Assembly: GCA_938084745.1 (NCBI GenBank)
Contig: CALKEZ010000006.1
Span: forward strand, 67,007-131,006
Length of the DNA: 64,000 nt
Direction of reading: 5' to 3'
From: an uncultured Gammaproteobacteria bacterium
GTDB taxonomy: Bacteria; Pseudomonadota; Gammaproteobacteria; Eutrophobiales; Eutrophobiaceae
Shown: positions 34,468-44,874 of the stretch, one piece after another
How positions within the stretch are numbered: the stretch's first letter is position 1
Layout of the letters: the number at the start of each line of letters is the position of its first letter
Notes under the pieces: generated by a model
What the model saw: only the letters and a program-made list of their open reading frames with translations
Database searches by the model: none
What the model was told of the DNA's origin: nothing
Translations under genes and position numbers: made by a program

Positions 34468-34515
34468 CCACAGCGTATACAGGGCAATATTCCACTAACA
34501 CTGTATGCGCTGTGG
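34468..34515 (-). terminator. Long hairpin, likely terminator on the minus strand
   Basis: Arms 34468-34482 and 34501-34515 pair over 15 positions with one mismatch (CCACAGCGTATACAG and CTGTATGCGCTGTGG). On the minus strand the stem is followed by TGA and then six T, as in an intrinsic terminator. The nearest minus-strand gene ends at 34825, so its transcript would run antisense through ycgL to reach here. On the plus strand no T-run follows, but the stem may stabilise the fhs 3' end. Confidence 0.5.
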
Positions 34516-34548
34516 CAACATTAAGTAAACCTTAAAGAATTATTAATA

Positions 34549-34818
34549 ATGACAAAAATTAAATGCAATATTTATCGCTGTTCAAAACGCGATGAAATGT
34601 ATCTCTATCTGCCTGATGAAAAGACCATAGCCGATCTTCCGGAAGAGTTAGTCGCACTGGTAAAAGAGCTGACTCATGTAATGGATCTGGAATTATCACC
34701 GGAAAAAAAACTCGCCAGAGAAGATGTCTTGCTGGTCATGAAAAATCTCGAAGATAAAGGTTACCATCTTCAAATGCCGCCCGATCCATTAAAGCCTTAT
34801 TTGTATGCGGGCGATTAA
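34549..34818 (+). CDS. ycgL: YcgL-domain protein
   Basis: The 89-residue cytosolic protein matches the gammaproteobacterial YcgL family from end to end: NIYRCSKRDEMYLYL at the start, a middle LPEELVALV region, and the C-terminal DKGYHLQMPPDP segment. The biochemical role is not established. In many genomes it lies beside rnd; here it follows fhs and is convergent with a GGDEF/EAL gene only 6 bp away. Confidence 0.92.
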   Translation: MTKIKCNIYRCSKRDEMYLYLPDEKTIADLPEELVALVKELTHVMDLELSPEKKLAREDVLLVMKNLEDKGYHLQMPPDPLKPYLYAGD

Positions 34819-34824
34819 ACCTGA

Positions 34825-37584
34825 CTAACTCACAACACGCAGGAGTGCTTTTTGTAACTTAATTTCGTCTAAAGGTTTAGGTTTTGCGATCGCATAGCCC
34901 TGTGCATAATCGATACCCAGTGTCTTTAGTTCATTAAATATCTCGATATCTTCTACAAATTCGGCAATCGTCTTTAGACCCATAACATGTCCGATTGCAT
35001 TGATAGATTCGACCATGGCTTTATCTATCGGATCATTCATCATGTCCCTGACAAATGCCCCATCAATTTTTATAAAATCGACATTGAGATTTTTCAAATA
35101 GGTAAACGAACTCATACCACTACCGAAATCATCCAGCGCAAATTTACAACCCAATGTTTTTAATTCCTGAATGAAATCACTCGCCTGCATAATATTTGAA
35201 ATAGCCGCTGTCTCGGTAATTTCGAAACATATTTTTTCCGGTGAGATATTAAACGTACTGAATTGATCGCGTAAATAGCCAAGAAAAGTCGGATCATTAA
35301 ATGATCTGGCAGAAATATTAATTGTACAAAGATTCAAGCCTATGGCCTGCTGCTTTTGAAGAAAATCGTTAAAGTAATTGAATGCTGTTTGAATAACCCA
35401 CTTATCGATAGTTGTCATTAAGCCATAGCGTTCAGCCGCAGGGATAAAGGACATCGGAGAAATAATAGTGCCCGACTCATCCACCATTCTTATCAGCAGT
35501 TCACAATGCAGTCCGGGCTCACCTGTTTGTAGCGGTTCAATGGTTTGATAGTAGAGACGAAAACGGTCTTCTTCAAAAGCAGCATTAATCCTTGAGACCC
35601 ATTCCATTTCACCCAGTTGGTGCGCTTTTTCCTTATCCTGCGGTTTGTGTATATAGACGCGATTACGTCCCAGGTCTTTTGCTGTAAAACAGGCGACATC
35701 CGCAGCACTCATAATTTGCTCGGGAGTGTTGGACGTATCATGCACAGACACTAAACCAATACTTATTGAAACGCTGAACAGCTTCTCCTTCCAGGCGAAA
35801 CGAAAATCCTGCACACTACTACGGATCTGTTCCGCCAGTTCGATAGCTTTTTGCATCGGACAGTTTTTCAATAGAATAGCAAACTCATCACCACCAAGCC
35901 GGGCGATAGTATCTGTCTCACGCACCCTGGAGTGCAACATATAGGCTAGCTGACGTAACAACTCATCGCCGGCAACATGCCCGCAAGTGTCATTAACAAT
36001 CTTGAATTGATCCAGATCCATATACAGTACGGCATACTGGTTGTTTTCCCTGCGTGCCAGTTTGTAGATGGTTCTCAGCCGTTTATCGAATTCATGTCGA
36101 TTATAGAGGTTGGTCAACGCGTCATGTGAGGCAAGATACTGTAAGTGTTCGTCAGCTTCCTTACGTTCGGTCACATCCATTACTATACCAACAATATATT
36201 CCGGAATGCCTTTCTCATCTTTGAATATGCGCCCTTTGGCAGAGGCCCAATGTATGCTGTTATCTGGCCAAACAATACGAAACTCTGTTTCGAATAATAC
36301 ATTCGTATCAAGTGCTTCCTTATAAGCACTGTGAATAAGTATGCGATCATCCTTCTGTATCAGTGATTCAAAATCATTATAGTTTTTAAATCGTTTGTCG
36401 GCATCAGTACCGAAAACCTGGGCGATATTATCGGAGTGATCGATGGTTTTATCGGGCAAATTCACATACCAGGTACCAATATGCAATGCATCCATAGTGA
36501 GATGTAATTTTTCTGCATATTCACGTACCGATTTTTCTGCCGACTGTCGGCTATGCAACATGAAATTGAATTGTTCAGCCAGGTTTTTAATTTCCAACGG
36601 CCCATCAACAGCTATCAGTGAACTCAATTCGTTATTAGCCACTCGACGTGCCGTATCAGCAATAGTACTAATCGGTTTTTCAATACGATCGGAAACTTTC
36701 ATTCCGATCAATAATGTGACCAGTGTAATTAAAAAACCAATCAGGCCGTTTATTTTAGCTTTGGAGTAGGCATTACTCAGCACGTTTCCTACCGGGATAC
36801 CAACCAATACGGTCCAGTTAGTAGACGCTACCGGACTATAGCCATAGATCGTCTCCCGTCCATGTAAACTACTATCAAAGCCAATGCCTGCCTGTTTTTT
36901 TAGCACGAGTTCCATTATGGATTTATCAGCAATTTCTTTACCTATCCAGTCATCGGCGTGACTTGAGCTGGAGATAACAAGTCCATTATCACTGATCAGC
37001 ATCAGATTCGCCTCATGCGGCAAGCTTATTTGATCGTAACCGGGAGAAAGAGTAGCAAGGTCTATGGCTGCGCCGATCACACCTATAAGGTTTTCATTTT
37101 TCATGACGGGATACGCAAGTGGCAATATCCATTTCTGACTAATCCTGCCATAACTGGGCTTACCCACAATAAACTTGCGTTCTTTTAATATAGCGTTATA
37201 GGTATAACCCTTGGCATAAGACATTGGTTTTGTTATCGGTATTGCTGAACAAACCACATTCCCATCCACATCCAAGAGAACAACATTATTCAACTTGGCA
37301 TCGAGATCTTTAAAGTCATTCAACAGTGGATCGCAATTATTGATGTCCATATCCTTGACCAGAGCACGCTGCGTTATGCTGGCCAGACTGTGTCGATGAT
37401 TATCGATAAACCGGTACATATTTACCGATGTTATCTCGGCAATGCTTAATGCCGTAGCGCTCGCATCAGTCAGATCATCCTTAACGTTCGAATAGACGGT
37501 ATATACAAACAGGGCAAACAAGGGCAACACCAAAGAAAAGATGAGTAACAATAATAGCTTGCGGATATTCCAAATTCTTTTCAT
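34825..37584 (-). CDS. Cache-HAMP-PAS-GGDEF-EAL c-di-GMP protein
   Basis: The 919-residue protein has an N-terminal membrane helix (about 10-30), a periplasmic dCache-like sensor domain (about 35-275) and a second membrane helix. A HAMP segment (DRIEKPISTIADT), a PAS domain (about 375-485) and a GGDEF domain follow, with an intact RLGGDEFAIL. The C-terminal EAL domain has CELLIR in place of EAL and the later DDFGSGMSSFTYL. The EAL-to-ELL variant is common in active enzymes, so both activities are possible. It is a candidate to make or degrade the same c-di-GMP pool as the HD-GYP regulator at 19.4 kb. Confidence 0.9.
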   Translation of the reverse strand: MKRIWNIRKLLLLLIFSLVLPLFALFVYTVYSNVKDDLTDASATALSIAEITSVNMYRFIDNHRHSLASITQRALVKDMDINNCDPLLNDFKDLDAKLNNVVLLDVDGNVVCSAIPITKPMSYAKGYTYNAILKERKFIVGKPSYGRISQKWILPLAYPVMKNENLIGVIGAAIDLATLSPGYDQISLPHEANLMLISDNGLVISSSSHADDWIGKEIADKSIMELVLKKQAGIGFDSSLHGRETIYGYSPVASTNWTVLVGIPVGNVLSNAYSKAKINGLIGFLITLVTLLIGMKVSDRIEKPISTIADTARRVANNELSSLIAVDGPLEIKNLAEQFNFMLHSRQSAEKSVREYAEKLHLTMDALHIGTWYVNLPDKTIDHSDNIAQVFGTDADKRFKNYNDFESLIQKDDRILIHSAYKEALDTNVLFETEFRIVWPDNSIHWASAKGRIFKDEKGIPEYIVGIVMDVTERKEADEHLQYLASHDALTNLYNRHEFDKRLRTIYKLARRENNQYAVLYMDLDQFKIVNDTCGHVAGDELLRQLAYMLHSRVRETDTIARLGGDEFAILLKNCPMQKAIELAEQIRSSVQDFRFAWKEKLFSVSISIGLVSVHDTSNTPEQIMSAADVACFTAKDLGRNRVYIHKPQDKEKAHQLGEMEWVSRINAAFEEDRFRLYYQTIEPLQTGEPGLHCELLIRMVDESGTIISPMSFIPAAERYGLMTTIDKWVIQTAFNYFNDFLQKQQAIGLNLCTINISARSFNDPTFLGYLRDQFSTFNISPEKICFEITETAAISNIMQASDFIQELKTLGCKFALDDFGSGMSSFTYLKNLNVDFIKIDGAFVRDMMNDPIDKAMVESINAIGHVMGLKTIAEFVEDIEIFNELKTLGIDYAQGYAIAKPKPLDEIKLQKALLRVVS

Positions 37585-37683
37585 CTAGGCACGGCTGTTT
37601 AGATTTGATATCTCATTAGTATCGGGTAATTAAGATTATACTTTAAGTTGTAGATAAAGCATGTCGCGGCGCAGCATTTTTGC

Positions 37684-39069
37684 TCAATATCTTAACTTAC
37701 CTCGTGCCATGGAGAGGATAATACCGGGAATACATAGCAATGCGGCTATCATAAATGTCGTACGAATCGCATTTTCCAATGCGGGATAATTGTCCGGTAT
37801 AATTTCAACCGAGCCGATCATCAATGCGAACATCAATGTGACTAATACCATACTGGTCATCTGTCCGATGATCCGCATAGTGGCCATTACGCCGTTCGCA
37901 CTTCCATACAATCGTTTTTCGACTGAACTCATAATCGCATTCACATTCGGTGATGAAAAAAGACTAAAACCGAAACCCGTGATGACGAGTGAAAAGACCA
38001 AAAAGTTCAGGTTTGACTCAATCCGCAGGTTTGACAGTAGCAACAAACCACAGGCACTAATAAACATACCCAGACTGGCAAGACGTCGGGGTTCAAATTT
38101 ATCAGACAAACGACCTGCCAAGGGCGAGAAAATCGCCATCGTCAATGGCTGGCACATCATTATCGCACCAGCTGTCGTTGCACTCAGTCCCTTTAAATAT
38201 TGCAGATAAAGACTGACCTGAACCACATTAGCAAACGTGGCGGTATACATGATGAGTGATGCCAGACAAGAAAAGGTAAACACCCGATTAGAAAAAAACA
38301 GGCGCACATCGAGAATCGGATGTTTATGTGCTCGTTCAAATAAAAAGAAAAAGATAAACCCAAATACAGACACACCCAGAAAAATAAAACTCAGGCTTGA
38401 AGGCAACCAGGAAACACCAATACAAACCATTAAGATTGAAAAGGCATAAAGCATCGCGCCAAATAGATCAAAGCTACCGCGCTCCTCTGCAGACCATTCA
38501 CCTTTAACAAAGAACAAACCGACAACCAGGACTATAACAGCAAGCGGAATATGAACCATGAAGCTCGCGCGCCAACCCAGTGTGTCGATAACATAACCAC
38601 CAATCAACGGGCCTACGGTTAGCCCAAGATATATTGTGGAGACGGTCAAACCTATTGCTTGACCACGTTTGGCTGGAGGGAAAACCGATGAAACAATGGC
38701 GACCTGGGTTGCATACAGCATTGCCGCACTCATGCCCTGTAGAAAACGTGCCATAATCAACATAGTGCCATTAATGGCGAAGGCGGCAATTAAAGATGTG
38801 ACTATGACGCTGCCAGTTCCAATCAAAAACAACCGTTTGCGCCCAACCATATCGGCGATGCGACCAAATATTAAAACAAACATCGCACTCGCCATCAGAT
38901 AGGCCATCGGCACCCAACTTAATAACACGGCATGCATAGACAGGTCGGTAGCGATAGCCGGTAAAGCGACATTCACCGCAGACAACATGAGTGGTGTTGT
39001 AAACGCATTTAACAACACCATTAATAATGTAACACGTTGCAGGGAATGTTCAGCTTGCTTGTCTTGCAT
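37684..39069 (-). CDS. MFS multidrug exporter, DHA2 (EmrB/QacA) family
   Basis: The 461-residue protein has about 14 hydrophobic segments and major-facilitator motif A in FGRIADMVGRKRLF. The N-terminal LSAVNVALPAIATDLSM and the motif-C-like GLTVGPLIGGYVIDTLGWR place it in the DHA2 drug:H+ antiporter family. No EmrA adaptor gene or regulator is adjacent, so the drug range and control are unknown. Confidence 0.85.
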   Translation of the reverse strand: MQDKQAEHSLQRVTLLMVLLNAFTTPLMLSAVNVALPAIATDLSMHAVLLSWVPMAYLMASAMFVLIFGRIADMVGRKRLFLIGTGSVIVTSLIAAFAINGTMLIMARFLQGMSAAMLYATQVAIVSSVFPPAKRGQAIGLTVSTIYLGLTVGPLIGGYVIDTLGWRASFMVHIPLAVIVLVVGLFFVKGEWSAEERGSFDLFGAMLYAFSILMVCIGVSWLPSSLSFIFLGVSVFGFIFFFLFERAHKHPILDVRLFFSNRVFTFSCLASLIMYTATFANVVQVSLYLQYLKGLSATTAGAIMMCQPLTMAIFSPLAGRLSDKFEPRRLASLGMFISACGLLLLSNLRIESNLNFLVFSLVITGFGFSLFSSPNVNAIMSSVEKRLYGSANGVMATMRIIGQMTSMVLVTLMFALMIGSVEIIPDNYPALENAIRTTFMIAALLCIPGIILSMARGKLRY

Positions 39070-39252
39070 AACTCTTAGGCTAATGACTGTATAGACAGGA
39101 AGTTTACGATGATTGTGTGCTTCTGCACAAACGACATTGCCTGAACGTGAATCGTGACGCTAATGATGCTGGTACATTTTTCTACCTCTAGAAAGACAGA
39201 CATGACACGATTGATCCTGCACACACCCCCTCAAGGTGTTACCGAGATCCAT

Positions 39253-39273
39253 GCGCTCGCAATATACGAGCGC
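39253..39273 (-). terminator. GC-rich hairpin after the DUF1223 gene
   Basis: GCGCTCG-N7-CGAGCGC forms a perfect 7-bp stem 5 bases after the DUF1223 stop. No T-run follows on the minus strand, so it may be a 3'-end stabiliser or Rho-type end, not a classic terminator. The rest of 39070-39252 shows no gene. Confidence 0.4.
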
Positions 39274-39278
39274 CCTGT

Positions 39279-40034
39279 TTAGCAGCATTTATTTTCCAGC
39301 CAGCCACCCACTGCTTGTATCGGCGTCATATCATTTTCCTTATTAAGCCAGGCCGAAATAGCCATCCTCGGCGCAGTTTCAACAATATCCGGTAATTCAG
39401 TCATCACCTGGTAGGTTGAGAGTTCCTTATACAATGGAACCGACTTAAACCCCAATACGGTAAAGTCATGTCGCAATTCTTTATTTCTGTTTTCACCAGC
39501 CTCTACCTCGGTTTTAATATCAAAACCGAGCACAGCAACGTTCAGAATTAATGTTTTATCTTTAATTGCATCAACAGGATTATATTCAGCAGTTAACGCC
39601 ATATCATCGATCTTCAAACTAAGCATTCCCACTTTCTGATCTGAAACGGTTGATAGTTTTTTTATGCCAAAAAATGAACGCCATTCCTCACCATTCATCA
39701 AAAAGCCGGGAGTGTAAACTGTCTTCAAACTTTTCGAATGTGCATAGCGGCGTTGTCTGGCAGAATACTCGGGAGAGGAGAATCGGTCCTGCCAACCAAT
39801 ATAATTCCAGTAGTCAACATGAAAGGCTACTGGCACCAATGAACTCCAGAGACCCGGATGCGACTTCAGTTTGCTGATCCATCGATCTGCCGGTGGACAG
39901 CTACTACAACCTTCAGAGGTGTAAAATTCAAGGAGACTGACGCGAGTACTGGGGCTGGTAATCAGCACTTCTGCCGGGAGTGATGTTGCTGATAAGAGAA
40001 AAAATACAATTAATAATGAATTAGCTTTAAACAT
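39279..40034 (-). CDS. DUF1223 secreted thioredoxin-like protein
   Basis: The 251-residue protein has a signal peptide (about 1-21) and matches the DUF1223 family: LLEFYTSEGCSSCPPADRW near the N-terminus, VAFHVDYWNYIGWQDRFSS, and YTPGFLMNGEEW. The CxxC pair (CSSC) and thioredoxin-like fold suggest redox or disulfide chemistry in the periplasm, but no substrate is known. It is divergent from the alanine symporter gene. The protein ends with a CC dipeptide, which is unusual. Confidence 0.82.
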   Translation of the reverse strand: MFKANSLLIVFFLLSATSLPAEVLITSPSTRVSLLEFYTSEGCSSCPPADRWISKLKSHPGLWSSLVPVAFHVDYWNYIGWQDRFSSPEYSARQRRYAHSKSLKTVYTPGFLMNGEEWRSFFGIKKLSTVSDQKVGMLSLKIDDMALTAEYNPVDAIKDKTLILNVAVLGFDIKTEVEAGENRNKELRHDFTVLGFKSVPLYKELSTYQVMTELPDIVETAPRMAISAWLNKENDMTPIQAVGGWLENKCC

Positions 40035-40126
40035 TATGTTTAACCGTCAATTTAGTGATGCCAATTTGACTAGAATGAGCACCTAATGTTCAATGCCTTT
40101 TAAACATAATAAGAACAATCAACAGC

Positions 40127-41455
40127 ATGAATCAATTTGAGCAATTCTGGTCTACCACGGTAGATCTGTTGTGGGGTTTACCACTCGTTATCTTTATTTT
40201 ATTGAGTGGGGTTTACTTCGCCTACATTTCTCGACTTAAGCCCTTCACCGGTTTCTTTCATGCCTTTGCTATCCTGTCTGGAAAGTATGAAAGTAAAGCC
40301 AGCCCGGGTGAGTTATCACATTTTCAGGCGCTGAGTGTCGCTCTCTCCGGCACCATAGGCATAGGTAATATTGCCGGTGTCGCTATTGCCATCAATCTCG
40401 GTGGTGCCGGTGCTGTATTCTGGATGTGGGTTGCAGGTCTATTTGGCATGATCATAAAATTTTTTACCTGCACACTCTCATGCCTGTATCGGATAAAGGA
40501 TGAACATGGTGTTGAGCAAGGTGGTCCGATGTATTTTATCGAGCGCGGCCTTGGAAAACGCTTTAAACCCCTCGCCATTCTGTTTGCTATTGCCGGCTTG
40601 ATTGGTTGCATTCCGATGTTCCAGGTAAACCAACTGGCGAGTTTATTACACGTTAAATTTTCGATATCACACCTTTATACCGGCATCGCCGCATTATTGT
40701 TCATTGGCTTTATTATCATCGGCGATGTTAAACGTATCGGCAAAGTAACCGGGCGCATCGTTCCTTTTATGTCAGTGGCATATTTCTTAAGTAGCCTGGT
40801 TGTAATCATGCTCAATATCGATTCCGTACCGACAATATTATTGGATATTTATCATAGCGCGTTTGGTTCAGAGGCATTGTATGGAGGCGCAACCGGCGTG
40901 GCTTTTAAGGAAGTACTCGTGACCGGAATAAAGCGCGCCATTTTTTCCAATGAGGCTGGTGTGGGTACCGAAGCGATGGCCCATGGTACCGCAAAGACAC
41001 AAGAGCCTGTGCGCGAAGGACTCGTTGCGATGCTGGGGCCGTTCATAGACACGCATATCATCTGCACCTGCACGGCACTGGTAATACTGAGTTCCGGTGT
41101 CTATTCAGGCGAGAGTGGTATCATCATGACCGCGTTATCTTTCAATCAGACTTTACCCGGTATTGGTGAACTGCTTGTTTACCTGATCTTTATACTGTTT
41201 GCGCTATCAACCATGGTGACCTATTCCTACTACAGTATAAAATGCGCGCGCTATTTGTTTGGAAATAAATTCGGAGGCAAGTTCATCTATGTCTACCTGG
41301 GCATTATACCCTTGTGCGCAGTATGGACACAGACAACGATCATCAACATCATCGACAGCATGTTTGCCTTGATGATATTACCTACCCTGCTATCAACCTT
41401 ACTGCTTTCCAGAAAAGTTATTGATGAAATGCATCGGTATTTTGACAAGCATTGA
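40127..41455 (+). CDS. Sodium:alanine/glycine symporter (AGCS family)
   Basis: The 442-residue protein has about ten membrane helices. The family motif GTIGIGNIAGVAIAINLGGAG is at residues 82-102, and KRAIFSNEAGVGTEAMAHG is the second conserved block. It takes up alanine or glycine with sodium or protons. No enzyme of amino-acid degradation is adjacent. It is convergent with asnS. Confidence 0.9.
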   Translation: MNQFEQFWSTTVDLLWGLPLVIFILLSGVYFAYISRLKPFTGFFHAFAILSGKYESKASPGELSHFQALSVALSGTIGIGNIAGVAIAINLGGAGAVFWMWVAGLFGMIIKFFTCTLSCLYRIKDEHGVEQGGPMYFIERGLGKRFKPLAILFAIAGLIGCIPMFQVNQLASLLHVKFSISHLYTGIAALLFIGFIIIGDVKRIGKVTGRIVPFMSVAYFLSSLVVIMLNIDSVPTILLDIYHSAFGSEALYGGATGVAFKEVLVTGIKRAIFSNEAGVGTEAMAHGTAKTQEPVREGLVAMLGPFIDTHIICTCTALVILSSGVYSGESGIIMTALSFNQTLPGIGELLVYLIFILFALSTMVTYSYYSIKCARYLFGNKFGGKFIYVYLGIIPLCAVWTQTTIINIIDSMFALMILPTLLSTLLLSRKVIDEMHRYFDKH

Positions 41456-41507
41456 TACCCGCTGCTTTAAAATAGTTAGTCTAATCGCGCCTGCCACTCG
41501 GCGTTTA

Positions 41508-42893
41508 TTAAAATTCGAGATGTTTGGGTGTGCGTGGGAAAGGGATAACATCGCGGATGTTGGAAACACCCGTTACCAACATTAATAGACGTTCAAAGCC
41601 GAGGCCGAATCCAGCATGGGGAGCAGTGCCATACTTACGCGTATCCAGATACCACCAGTAATCTGCTTCATCAAAATCCATCGCTTTAATTCGTTGTTGC
41701 AAGACATCGTAACGTTCTTCTCGCTGACTACCGCCAATAATTTCACCAATGGCTGGCACCAGAATATCCATCGCCGCCACCGTCTTTTCATCATCATTCA
41801 TGCGCATGTAAAACGCCTTGATATCTTTTGGATAGTCATGAACGATAACCGGTTGTTTAAAATGTTTTTCCGTCAAAAAACGTTCGTGTTCTGATTGCAG
41901 ATCACTGCCCCAGGCAATCGGGAATTCAAATTTTTGGCCGCTTTTTTGTAATAGATCAACGGCATCAGTATAGGAAAGTCGGATGAAATCGTTATCAAGA
42001 ATGTTCTCCAGCGTAGCCATAAGATTCTTATCAACAAATTGCGCAAACAATGCCAGATCTTCGGCACATTCGTCCAACGTGTACTTAATAAGATATTGAA
42101 CAAACTCCTGGCCCAGCGCCATATCATCTTTTAAATCAGCAAATGCCATTTCCGGTTCTATCATCCAAAACTCGGACATATGCCGACTGGTATTTGAGTT
42201 TTCGGCACGGAAGGTTGGACCAAAAGTATAAACATTGCCCAAACTCAAACAGAACGTCTCGACTGACAACTGGCCAGAGACCGTCAGGCTGGCCTGTTTA
42301 CCAAAAAAGTCTTGTTCATAATCTACCGCACCCTGTTTCTTCGGGATGTCATTAAGATCAAGCGTCGTTACATTGAACATTTCACCCGCACCCTCACAAT
42401 CAGAACCAGTAATGATAGGTGTGTGTATCCATTGAAAATCACGCTCTTGAAAAAACTTGTGGATGGCAAATGACAGTTTGGAACGAATACGAAAAATTGC
42501 GCCATACTTATTGGAACGTGGTCGCAGGTGAGCAATTGTGCGCAGGTATTCATCCGTATGGCGTTTCTTTTGTAACGGAAAATCATCCGGCGCAACACCG
42601 AGGATGTCTATCGATGTTGCACGCACTTCCCATTTCTGGCCCTTGCCGGGAGATTCAACTAGCTCACCCTGCACGGAAATTGCTGCGCCTGTTGTGAGTT
42701 TTGTAATCTCTTTATAATGATCGATAGTGCTATCGACAATAATCTGGATATTCGATAGACAGGAACCATCATTCAATTCAATAAATGAAAATTCCTTGCT
42801 TTCTCTTAATGTTCGAATCCAACCTTTTAACAAAACCGATGCCTGTGCCTGCTCGGATTTTAATAAATCAATAATTTTTATTCTTGCCGTCAT
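41508..42893 (-). CDS. asnS: Asparagine-tRNA ligase
   Basis: The 461-residue protein is a class IIb aminoacyl-tRNA synthetase with an N-terminal OB-fold anticodon domain (about 1-105). Class II motifs are seen as [26 protein letters not shown], the [19 protein letters not shown] motif 2, and [11 protein letters not shown] motif 3. It charges tRNA-Asn directly, so the cell need not use the transamidation route for asparagine. Typical length for the bacterial enzyme is about 465 residues. Confidence 0.97.
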   Translation of the reverse strand: MTARIKIIDLLKSEQAQASVLLKGWIRTLRESKEFSFIELNDGSCLSNIQIIVDSTIDHYKEITKLTTGAAISVQGELVESPGKGQKWEVRATSIDILGVAPDDFPLQKKRHTDEYLRTIAHLRPRSNKYGAIFRIRSKLSFAIHKFFQERDFQWIHTPIITGSDCEGAGEMFNVTTLDLNDIPKKQGAVDYEQDFFGKQASLTVSGQLSVETFCLSLGNVYTFGPTFRAENSNTSRHMSEFWMIEPEMAFADLKDDMALGQEFVQYLIKYTLDECAEDLALFAQFVDKNLMATLENILDNDFIRLSYTDAVDLLQKSGQKFEFPIAWGSDLQSEHERFLTEKHFKQPVIVHDYPKDIKAFYMRMNDDEKTVAAMDILVPAIGEIIGGSQREERYDVLQQRIKAMDFDEADYWWYLDTRKYGTAPHAGFGLGFERLLMLVTGVSNIRDVIPFPRTPKHLEF

Positions 42894-42959
42894 TATTTAA
42901 TCTCTTACTTTTTATCAGCGATACTTAATTTAAGCAACGTTAGTTTCGATGAATATTGT

Positions 42960-43631
42960 TCAGGTTTCAATTTCGTTGAAGTCCCTAACGAAAGGATGTT
43001 TTGTCGAGGGTGTTGTCTCATCCCTTAGCAGTTGAATCGTGTTCATTCCGGCTTCTTTAGCTGCATCCAGTTCTTCTTCAATATCAGACAGAAACAGAAT
43101 CTGGTCCGCCTTTACACCTATTTCAGCAACGATATTCTGGTAAGCCTCCGGATCACGCTTGTTGCCGATACGCGTATCAAAATAACCATTAAACAAGGCC
43201 GTTAAGTCACCTGCCTCACTATAACCAAAGATTAGTTTTTGTGCTTCGACCGAACCCGATGAATAGACATAGAGTTGTATATCAGCGTCATGCCATTTTC
43301 TGAGATTAGGTTCTACATCCTCGTAGAGATGGCCTTTGAAATCGCCTGACTCATAACCCGCTTTCCAGATCATTCCTTGCAAGGCCTTCAATGGCGTAAT
43401 CTTTTTATCTTCATCAATCCATTCGATTAACTGTTGTGTTATCGCCTCAAGATTACTATCAATACCAGTAAGCCTGACAACTTCGTCGAGTTGTTCACGC
43501 ACTTTTTCTTCGCTTGCACGTGATTGTATAAACTCGGCCATATGCGAACGCGCATAGGGGAACAACACATCAACAACAAAACGAATAGAGGTCGTTGTGC
43601 CCTCAATATCAGTCAGGATTACGTGAATCAA
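42960..43631 (-). CDS. mtnC: Enolase-phosphatase E1
   Basis: The 223-residue HAD-superfamily enzyme acts on 2,3-diketo-5-methylthiopentyl-1-phosphate, enolising it and removing phosphate to give the acireductone. The first HAD motif is LTDIEGTTTSIRFV, and FLSDIEEELDAAKEAGM is motif 4. It is last in the mtnB-mtnD-mtnC unit, 5 bp after mtnD. Confidence 0.96.
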   Translation of the reverse strand: MIHVILTDIEGTTTSIRFVVDVLFPYARSHMAEFIQSRASEEKVREQLDEVVRLTGIDSNLEAITQQLIEWIDEDKKITPLKALQGMIWKAGYESGDFKGHLYEDVEPNLRKWHDADIQLYVYSSGSVEAQKLIFGYSEAGDLTALFNGYFDTRIGNKRDPEAYQNIVAEIGVKADQILFLSDIEEELDAAKEAGMNTIQLLRDETTPSTKHPFVRDFNEIET

Positions 43632-43636
43632 AATAA

Positions 43637-44188
43637 TCAGGCCGTCAGTGTATCGAAATCAGGGAAATTCCTGGCTATCTCACTCCCGGTAAAGTTACCA
43701 ACCCAACCTTCATCCGTAGTAAAGAAACGGATACATTTAAGATACGGTGCTGTGCCCATATCAAACCAGTGGGTCGTGTTGGCTGGCACACTGATCAGGT
43801 CTCCTTTTTCACACAGCGTGGCATACACCTTACCATCAACATGTAAGTAAAAAATCCCACTACCTTCGACAAAAAAGCGCACCTCAAAATCAGCATGGGT
43901 GTGTTCAGCTAAAAACTTTTGTCGCATTACGGCTATATCGGGATGGTCCGGATTCAAGCTAATGACATCAATAGTCTTGAAATTATATTTTTCATTCAAT
44001 TTTTTGATCGCCTCATCGTAGGCTTGCATAACCTCTTCCGAGCTTGCCTCTTTAGCTAAGGCTTGCCCCGTTTCCCATTTTTCAAGTAATACGCCGATGT
44101 TGGCTAATGCCGATGCAATGTCACTGTAATTGGTGATTTTTTGACCTTGTTCAGGTTGGTCGTCAGGGTAAATTGTAAGTTGAGTCAT
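43637..44188 (-). CDS. mtnD: Acireductone dioxygenase
   Basis: The 183-residue cupin converts the acireductone and O2 to 2-keto-4-methylthiobutyrate and formate (Fe form), or to methylthiopropionate (Ni form). The metal ligands lie in EHTHADFEVRFFVEGSG and HWFDMGTAP. It overlaps the mtnB stop by 4 bp and precedes mtnC, so the three are translationally coupled. The final transamination enzyme of the pathway is not in the window. Confidence 0.97.
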   Translation of the reverse strand: MTQLTIYPDDQPEQGQKITNYSDIASALANIGVLLEKWETGQALAKEASSEEVMQAYDEAIKKLNEKYNFKTIDVISLNPDHPDIAVMRQKFLAEHTHADFEVRFFVEGSGIFYLHVDGKVYATLCEKGDLISVPANTTHWFDMGTAPYLKCIRFFTTDEGWVGNFTGSEIARNFPDFDTLTA

Positions 44189-44793
44189 GGTTTCAGAACT
44201 CCTTGAGTCGTTAATTCACATTTAAATAAAAATTCGAGTGCTTCTGTATATTTTAATGCATCGTCTATTGATTTTCCCCAGGTATAAAAGCCATGGCCAC
44301 GAATCAGGTAAGCGGGTATGAATTCATGACACGCCATATATTCATCTACCTGCTTTGCCAAACGGGCGATATCCTGATCATTGTCAAATACCGGAATAAC
44401 AATTCGCGTCTCGTGTGTCGTAATTCCAGGGAAGGCTTTTAATAATTCATAATTTTCCAGTATCAATTCATTTCCGACTGTTCGGGAAATTAGTGTCGCA
44501 CCGATAGAGTGTGCGTGCAGTATCGCAGCAGTCTCGGGATAACGCTGATAGAGTTGTACATGTAAACCTGCTTCGGCAGATGGCGTATGACCATCAAGAG
44601 ACATGCCGACAGGATCGATACGCATGATATCTGCCACTGTCATTCGTCCCTTGTGTTTTCCGGAAATGGTAATAGCGATCTCATTTGGATCAATCCGGGC
44701 AGAAAAATTCCCACTCGTCGCCGGAACCATGCCCCAGTCGTAGAGTATTTTTCCCGCGTTAACGAGTTGTTCGGCCGATTCATTAAAATTCAT
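44185..44793 (-). CDS. mtnB: Methylthioribulose-1-phosphate dehydratase
   Basis: The zinc class II aldolase-fold enzyme dehydrates methylthioribulose-1-phosphate, the product of MtnA. From the ATG at 44793 it has 202 residues, the usual length. The frame opens at 44871, but MNFNESAEQLVNAG is the family start. Zinc ligands are in LHAHSIGATLISR and in RGHGFYTWG near the C-terminus, and PATSGNFSARI is the conserved N-terminal loop. It follows the nucleotidyltransferase gene on the same strand and leads mtnD and mtnC. Confidence 0.95.
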   Translation of the reverse strand: MNFNESAEQLVNAGKILYDWGMVPATSGNFSARIDPNEIAITISGKHKGRMTVADIMRIDPVGMSLDGHTPSAEAGLHVQLYQRYPETAAILHAHSIGATLISRTVGNELILENYELLKAFPGITTHETRIVIPVFDNDQDIARLAKQVDEYMACHEFIPAYLIRGHGFYTWGKSIDDALKYTEALEFLFKCELTTQGVLKP

Positions 44794-44874
44794 AATACAA
44801 ATAAAGGTTCGAATTAATTTACCGCGAAATATAACACGAGGACGCGATGTGACCCTATGAGTATTGGACAAACT

